A stretch of DNA of 32,303 nt, taken from IMG/VR virus record IMGVR_UViG_3300037487_001806, positions 1 through 32,303 of that record; one strand, written 5' to 3'. The notes below the pieces were generated by a model. It was given only the letters and a program-made list of their open reading frames with translations. It was not told the origin of the DNA and made no database searches. The DNA comes from a virus. The position numbers and the translations under genes were made by a program. Of the stretch, positions 30,392 through 32,303 are shown one piece after another (position 1 is the first letter of the stretch; each line of letters starts with the position of its first letter).

Positions 30392-30465
30392 GTGCATTGA
30401 AACCAAAACCGAAACCAAGGCCTCGGCCAAAACCGCTCTACAACCAAGGACAGAACCATGAATAA
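30388..30465 (+). CDS. 25-residue Lys/Arg-Pro peptide
   Basis: A tiny frame, started by GTG 30388 that overlaps the fusion gene's stop as GTGA and ending in TAA inside the next gene's start region (ATG 30458). The peptide is [19 protein letters not shown] plus six residues. It has strict K-P/R-P alternation and an LYN segment, and is strongly basic. The dipeptide pattern and PRPRP core resemble proline-rich peptides that enter the ribosome tunnel, but a translational coupling leader for the next gene is equally likely. It is too short for a confident coding call. Confidence 0.4.
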   Translation: MSALKPKPKPRPRPKPLYNQGQNHE

Positions 30466-30805
30466 AAGCCAGCTTGAAGCGGTGCTTAAAGCCCACGCGC
30501 TGTGGCTTTGTTTCAAACAAGGTTGTGCCGCGGACTTGAGCTTTGCAGACTTGCGTGGCGCGGACTTGATTGGCGCAGACTTACGCAACGCTAATTTGAG
30601 CTGCGCGGACTTACGCCGCGCTGATTTGAGCCTTGCTAACTTGGACGGGGCTAACTTGGACGTGGCTAACTTGGACAGGGCTAACCTTTATGGCACAACC
30701 CTTGACAACACATGCCACGAAAAGTCTGAATTTGATTACACAAAAGGAGGCAGCGAGTATGTTTGTCTAAAGCTCACTGCCCTATGCTTAGATGAGGACA
30801 CATGA
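30458..30805 (+). CDS. Pentapeptide-repeat protein
   Basis: This 115-residue protein has a helix at 1-24, then about 12 consecutive A(D/N)LxX pentapeptides (residues 25-84: [60 protein letters not shown]), and a Cys-rich tail. The repeats fold as a right-handed square beta-helix. The array is far shorter than that of the gyrase-protecting Qnr/MfpA group, so a DNA-mimic role is not established. ATG 30458 sits within the end of the small peptide's frame, and the stop overlaps the SSB start as ATGA. Many phages carry such proteins with unknown role. Confidence 0.8.
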   Translation: MNKSQLEAVLKAHALWLCFKQGCAADLSFADLRGADLIGADLRNANLSCADLRRADLSLANLDGANLDVANLDRANLYGTTLDNTCHEKSEFDYTKGGSEYVCLKLTALCLDEDT

Positions 30806-31227
30806 ACAAAACCACACTATTTGGGCGGCTCGGGCGTGATCCCGAGTTGAAACAAGCGGGCAACACAAGCTTGCTCAAATTCTCAATCGCGACGACGGAG
30901 CGCATCAAGAAAGGCGACGTGTGGAGCGACCACACCGAGTGGCATAACGTCATCATCTTCGGCAAGCGCGGCGAGGCGCTGGCGAAACACCTGACGAAAG
31001 GCTCGCAAGTTGTCGTCGAAGGCTCGCTCAGGACGTCCTCGTGGGAGAAGGACGGCCAGAAACACTACAAGACCGAAATCAGCGCGAGCGACGTCCACCT
31101 CGTGAGCGCGCCCCGCGAGCAGGGCCAGGGACAGGGCCGAGGGCAGTTGCGGAGCTTGCCGCTGCCCGGGGTGTCTATCGTCGGTGGTGGTGACGATGGC
31201 TTTGGCGGCGACGACATTCCGTTTTGA
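30802..31227 (+). CDS. ssb: Single-stranded DNA-binding protein
   Basis: This 141-residue protein starts [20 protein letters not shown], continues [15 protein letters not shown], then [20 protein letters not shown] and [23 protein letters not shown]. These are the OB-fold strands of bacterial SSBs. A Gly/Gln-rich linker leads to the acidic tip GGDDIPF, which binds host repair and replication proteins. It protects single strands at the fork and after exonuclease action, so it fits beside the exonuclease-annealing fusion. ATG 30802 overlaps the pentapeptide gene's stop as ATGA. Confidence 0.92.
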   Translation: MNKTTLFGRLGRDPELKQAGNTSLLKFSIATTERIKKGDVWSDHTEWHNVIIFGKRGEALAKHLTKGSQVVVEGSLRTSSWEKDGQKHYKTEISASDVHLVSAPREQGQGQGRGQLRSLPLPGVSIVGGGDDGFGGDDIPF

Positions 31228-31237
31228 GGCTAACACA

Positions 31238-31735
31238 ATGAGAAAAACGCCCACACCGATTGACGACGAGATTGAAATCCCAATGCCTCAGGATAAGGAG
31301 CGTGCGGGATGGCTCGACACGACGGCCTGCGGGGAATGCAACGGGAGACCCAAGGAGTACTCAGCGGCTTGCGCGAAATGGCACGAGTGCAAAAGTTGTG
31401 CTCCTCCCGTTCCTCGACCCCCGATGACAACGTGGGAGCTTGACGCGGATTGGTTCCAAGCAATAGCGAGCCAGTTGCGCCAAGACCCTGTGCACTCTGT
31501 GCCACGGTTAGACCCAGACATTCTGTACGAGCAGCTAGGCTATTTGAGAGAAGGCCGCGATTTTTGGCAAGAGGCCGCGGAGAAGGGGTATCAAAGAATC
31601 CGCACGTTGACGCGCGAAAACCAAACGATTCGCGCGTCGTTTAACGAATGGAAGGCCGACGCGGAATTAGCCGAGGCGCGAGTTTTGGAGCTCGAAGGCT
31701 ACGCCCCGCCAAAGGAGCAAAAAGGCACCGGCTAA
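31238..31735 (+). CDS. Cys-rich hypothetical protein at the end of the plus-strand operon
   Basis: This 165-residue protein has an N-terminal cysteine cluster (CGEC, then AAC and ECKSC), a possible zinc ribbon. A Trp-rich middle follows, and then a C-terminal charged coiled coil (YQRIRTLTRENQTIRASFNEWKADAELAEARVLELEG). ATG 31238 follows a GAGG site nine bases upstream, 10 bases past the SSB stop. The stop codon overlaps that of the endolysin on the other strand (31732-31735). The family is not recognised. Confidence 0.65.
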   Translation: MRKTPTPIDDEIEIPMPQDKERAGWLDTTACGECNGRPKEYSAACAKWHECKSCAPPVPRPPMTTWELDADWFQAIASQLRQDPVHSVPRLDPDILYEQLGYLREGRDFWQEAAEKGYQRIRTLTRENQTIRASFNEWKADAELAEARVLELEGYAPPKEQKGTG

Positions 31736-32303
31736 CCGCGCACCAGCCGCAGGAATAGCTCCCAAGGCCAGCGCACGTCCCCGACGCCTCCCGGGTCAAC
31801 GTGCGTTGATTTCTTGAACGCCGCCCCAACTGCCGCGTGGCTCGTGATGCCGCGTTTGCCGGCGAGAAGGCCGGCGGCGTCCACGCGCTCGAGTGGGATA
31901 TCCCAGCGCTTGCAGATTGCGCGCACAAGCTCGGCTGCGCGCACAACGACTCGGAGGCCATCCTGCGGCCCGTCACCATCGCGAGTCCAGTCCGTCTTGT
32001 GGGCTTGCCCGACGAGTTCGATTTGGATGCCGGTGGCGTTCGCGCCCGGTGCGGCCCATGCGACGTCGTGCTCGATGACGCACTGGAAGGTTTTCTCAGG
32101 CCCGACGACGTAGTGGGCGCTCGCTTGCGGCGCGTCTTGCCCCGCGAACCACAAGGCGACGTTTCGCGCGGTGCCGACGGCGATGGGATTTTCCGTGCTG
32201 TGCAGCACTACCCAATCGACCTTGGCGCGGTTTGATTTTGTGTAGTTTTTGGCCAGGATTGTGGCCGACTTCGCTCGTTCCGCAGGCTTCGGTGATGGTG
32301 GGG
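31732..32303 (-). CDS. Endolysin amidase (3' part; 5' end continues in the left copy)
   Basis: This holds the catalytic Amidase_2/PGRP-type domain (residues about 216-377) of the gene begun at 689. Visible motifs are WVVLHSTE (H222), SAHYVVG (H251, Y252), IQIELVG, ITSHAAVG (H343) and KKSTHVDPGG (K352, D357). In the zinc amidases the first and last His and a Cys/Asp are metal ligands and the Tyr/Lys help catalysis, so the active site looks complete. The right end of the window stops within the gene because the contig was cut here. The stop overlaps the stop of the plus-strand gene by four bases (CTAA). Confidence 0.85.
   Translation of the reverse strand, partial: PPSPKPAERAKSATILAKNYTKSNRAKVDWVVLHSTENPIAVGTARNVALWFAGQDAPQASAHYVVGPEKTFQCVIEHDVAWAAPGANATGIQIELVGQAHKTDWTRDGDGPQDGLRVVVRAAELVRAICKRWDIPLERVDAAGLLAGKRGITSHAAVGAAFKKSTHVDPGGVGDVRWPWELFLRLVRG
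32177..32303. repeat. Direct terminal repeat, right copy (circular closure)
   Basis: Identical to bases 1-127. Merging the two copies restores the endolysin reading frame and gives a closed genome of 32,176 bp. Confidence 0.95.

Noticed and set aside
31736-31775. A terminator after the endolysin or after the plus-strand operon
   Set aside because: The only T-run (minus strand, past 31730) has no adjoining stable stem, and wobble-rich pairing nearby is too weak.
1-32303. tRNA genes, CRISPR arrays, integrase or attachment sites
   Set aside because: I looked for cloverleaf-like arm patterns, regularly spaced repeats and recombinase motifs on both strands and found none that I could support.

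Overview
The window is a complete tailed-phage genome, most likely an uncultured, short-tailed (podovirus-like) member of Caudoviricetes infecting a GC-rich bacterium. The first 127 bases (1-127) recur exactly as the last 127 (32177-32303). The molecule therefore closes into a circle of 32,176 bp, and the contig ends cut through one gene, a 377-residue endolysin. I see no tRNA, rRNA, CRISPR array, integrase, insertion sequence, polymerase or tape-measure gene.

Layout: almost everything lies on the minus strand as one tightly packed run. It reads from 28167 down to 1 and on across the junction to 31732, with many ATGA/GTGA stop-start overlaps. In transcription order it holds: a Cro-like HTH gene and a RusA-type resolvase (28.2-27.5 kb); three small genes, two of them strongly acidic, and an XRE regulator (27.4-25.8 kb); a replication initiator with internal iteron-like repeats and a DnaC-like ATPase loader (25.8-24.1 kb); small Cys-rich and HTH genes, an acidic gene and a DNA methyltransferase (24.1-22.6 kb); TerS, TerL, two small genes, portal, scaffold and major capsid protein (22.6-15.9 kb); small capsid/neck proteins, the tail adaptor and the tail nozzle (15.9-10.9 kb); four proteins that look like internal/ejection or tail-associated virion proteins, one with a split S74 chaperone signature (10.8-4.0 kb); small virion proteins (4.0-2.5 kb); and a lysis cassette of coiled-coil/TM protein, holin-like protein, lipoprotein, secreted lysozyme-like protein, a Cys-rich protein and the amidase endolysin (2.5 kb through the junction).

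The only plus-strand block is 28247-31735, which diverges from the Cro-like gene. It carries three small genes, a long protein that joins a FEN-type 5'-3' exonuclease to a RecT-like annealing protein, a 25-residue Lys/Arg-Pro peptide, a pentapeptide-repeat protein, an SSB and a Cys-rich protein. It ends tail-to-tail with the endolysin, with overlapping stop codons at 31732-31735. A good sigma70-like promoter with an operator-like palindrome in its spacer sits in the divergent region (28161-28189).

How it works together (inference): the phage appears to bring an origin-binding initiator and a helicase loader but to borrow host helicase, polymerase and RNA polymerase. The exonuclease-annealing fusion, SSB and RusA-like resolvase form a compact recombination module. 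The two HTH regulators near the divergent promoter suggest an early switch, but without an integrase there is no direct evidence for integration. The most notable item is the nuclease/annealing-protein fusion; the iteron clusters in the initiator gene, the split S74 domain and the methyltransferase with a non-canonical catalytic motif come next.
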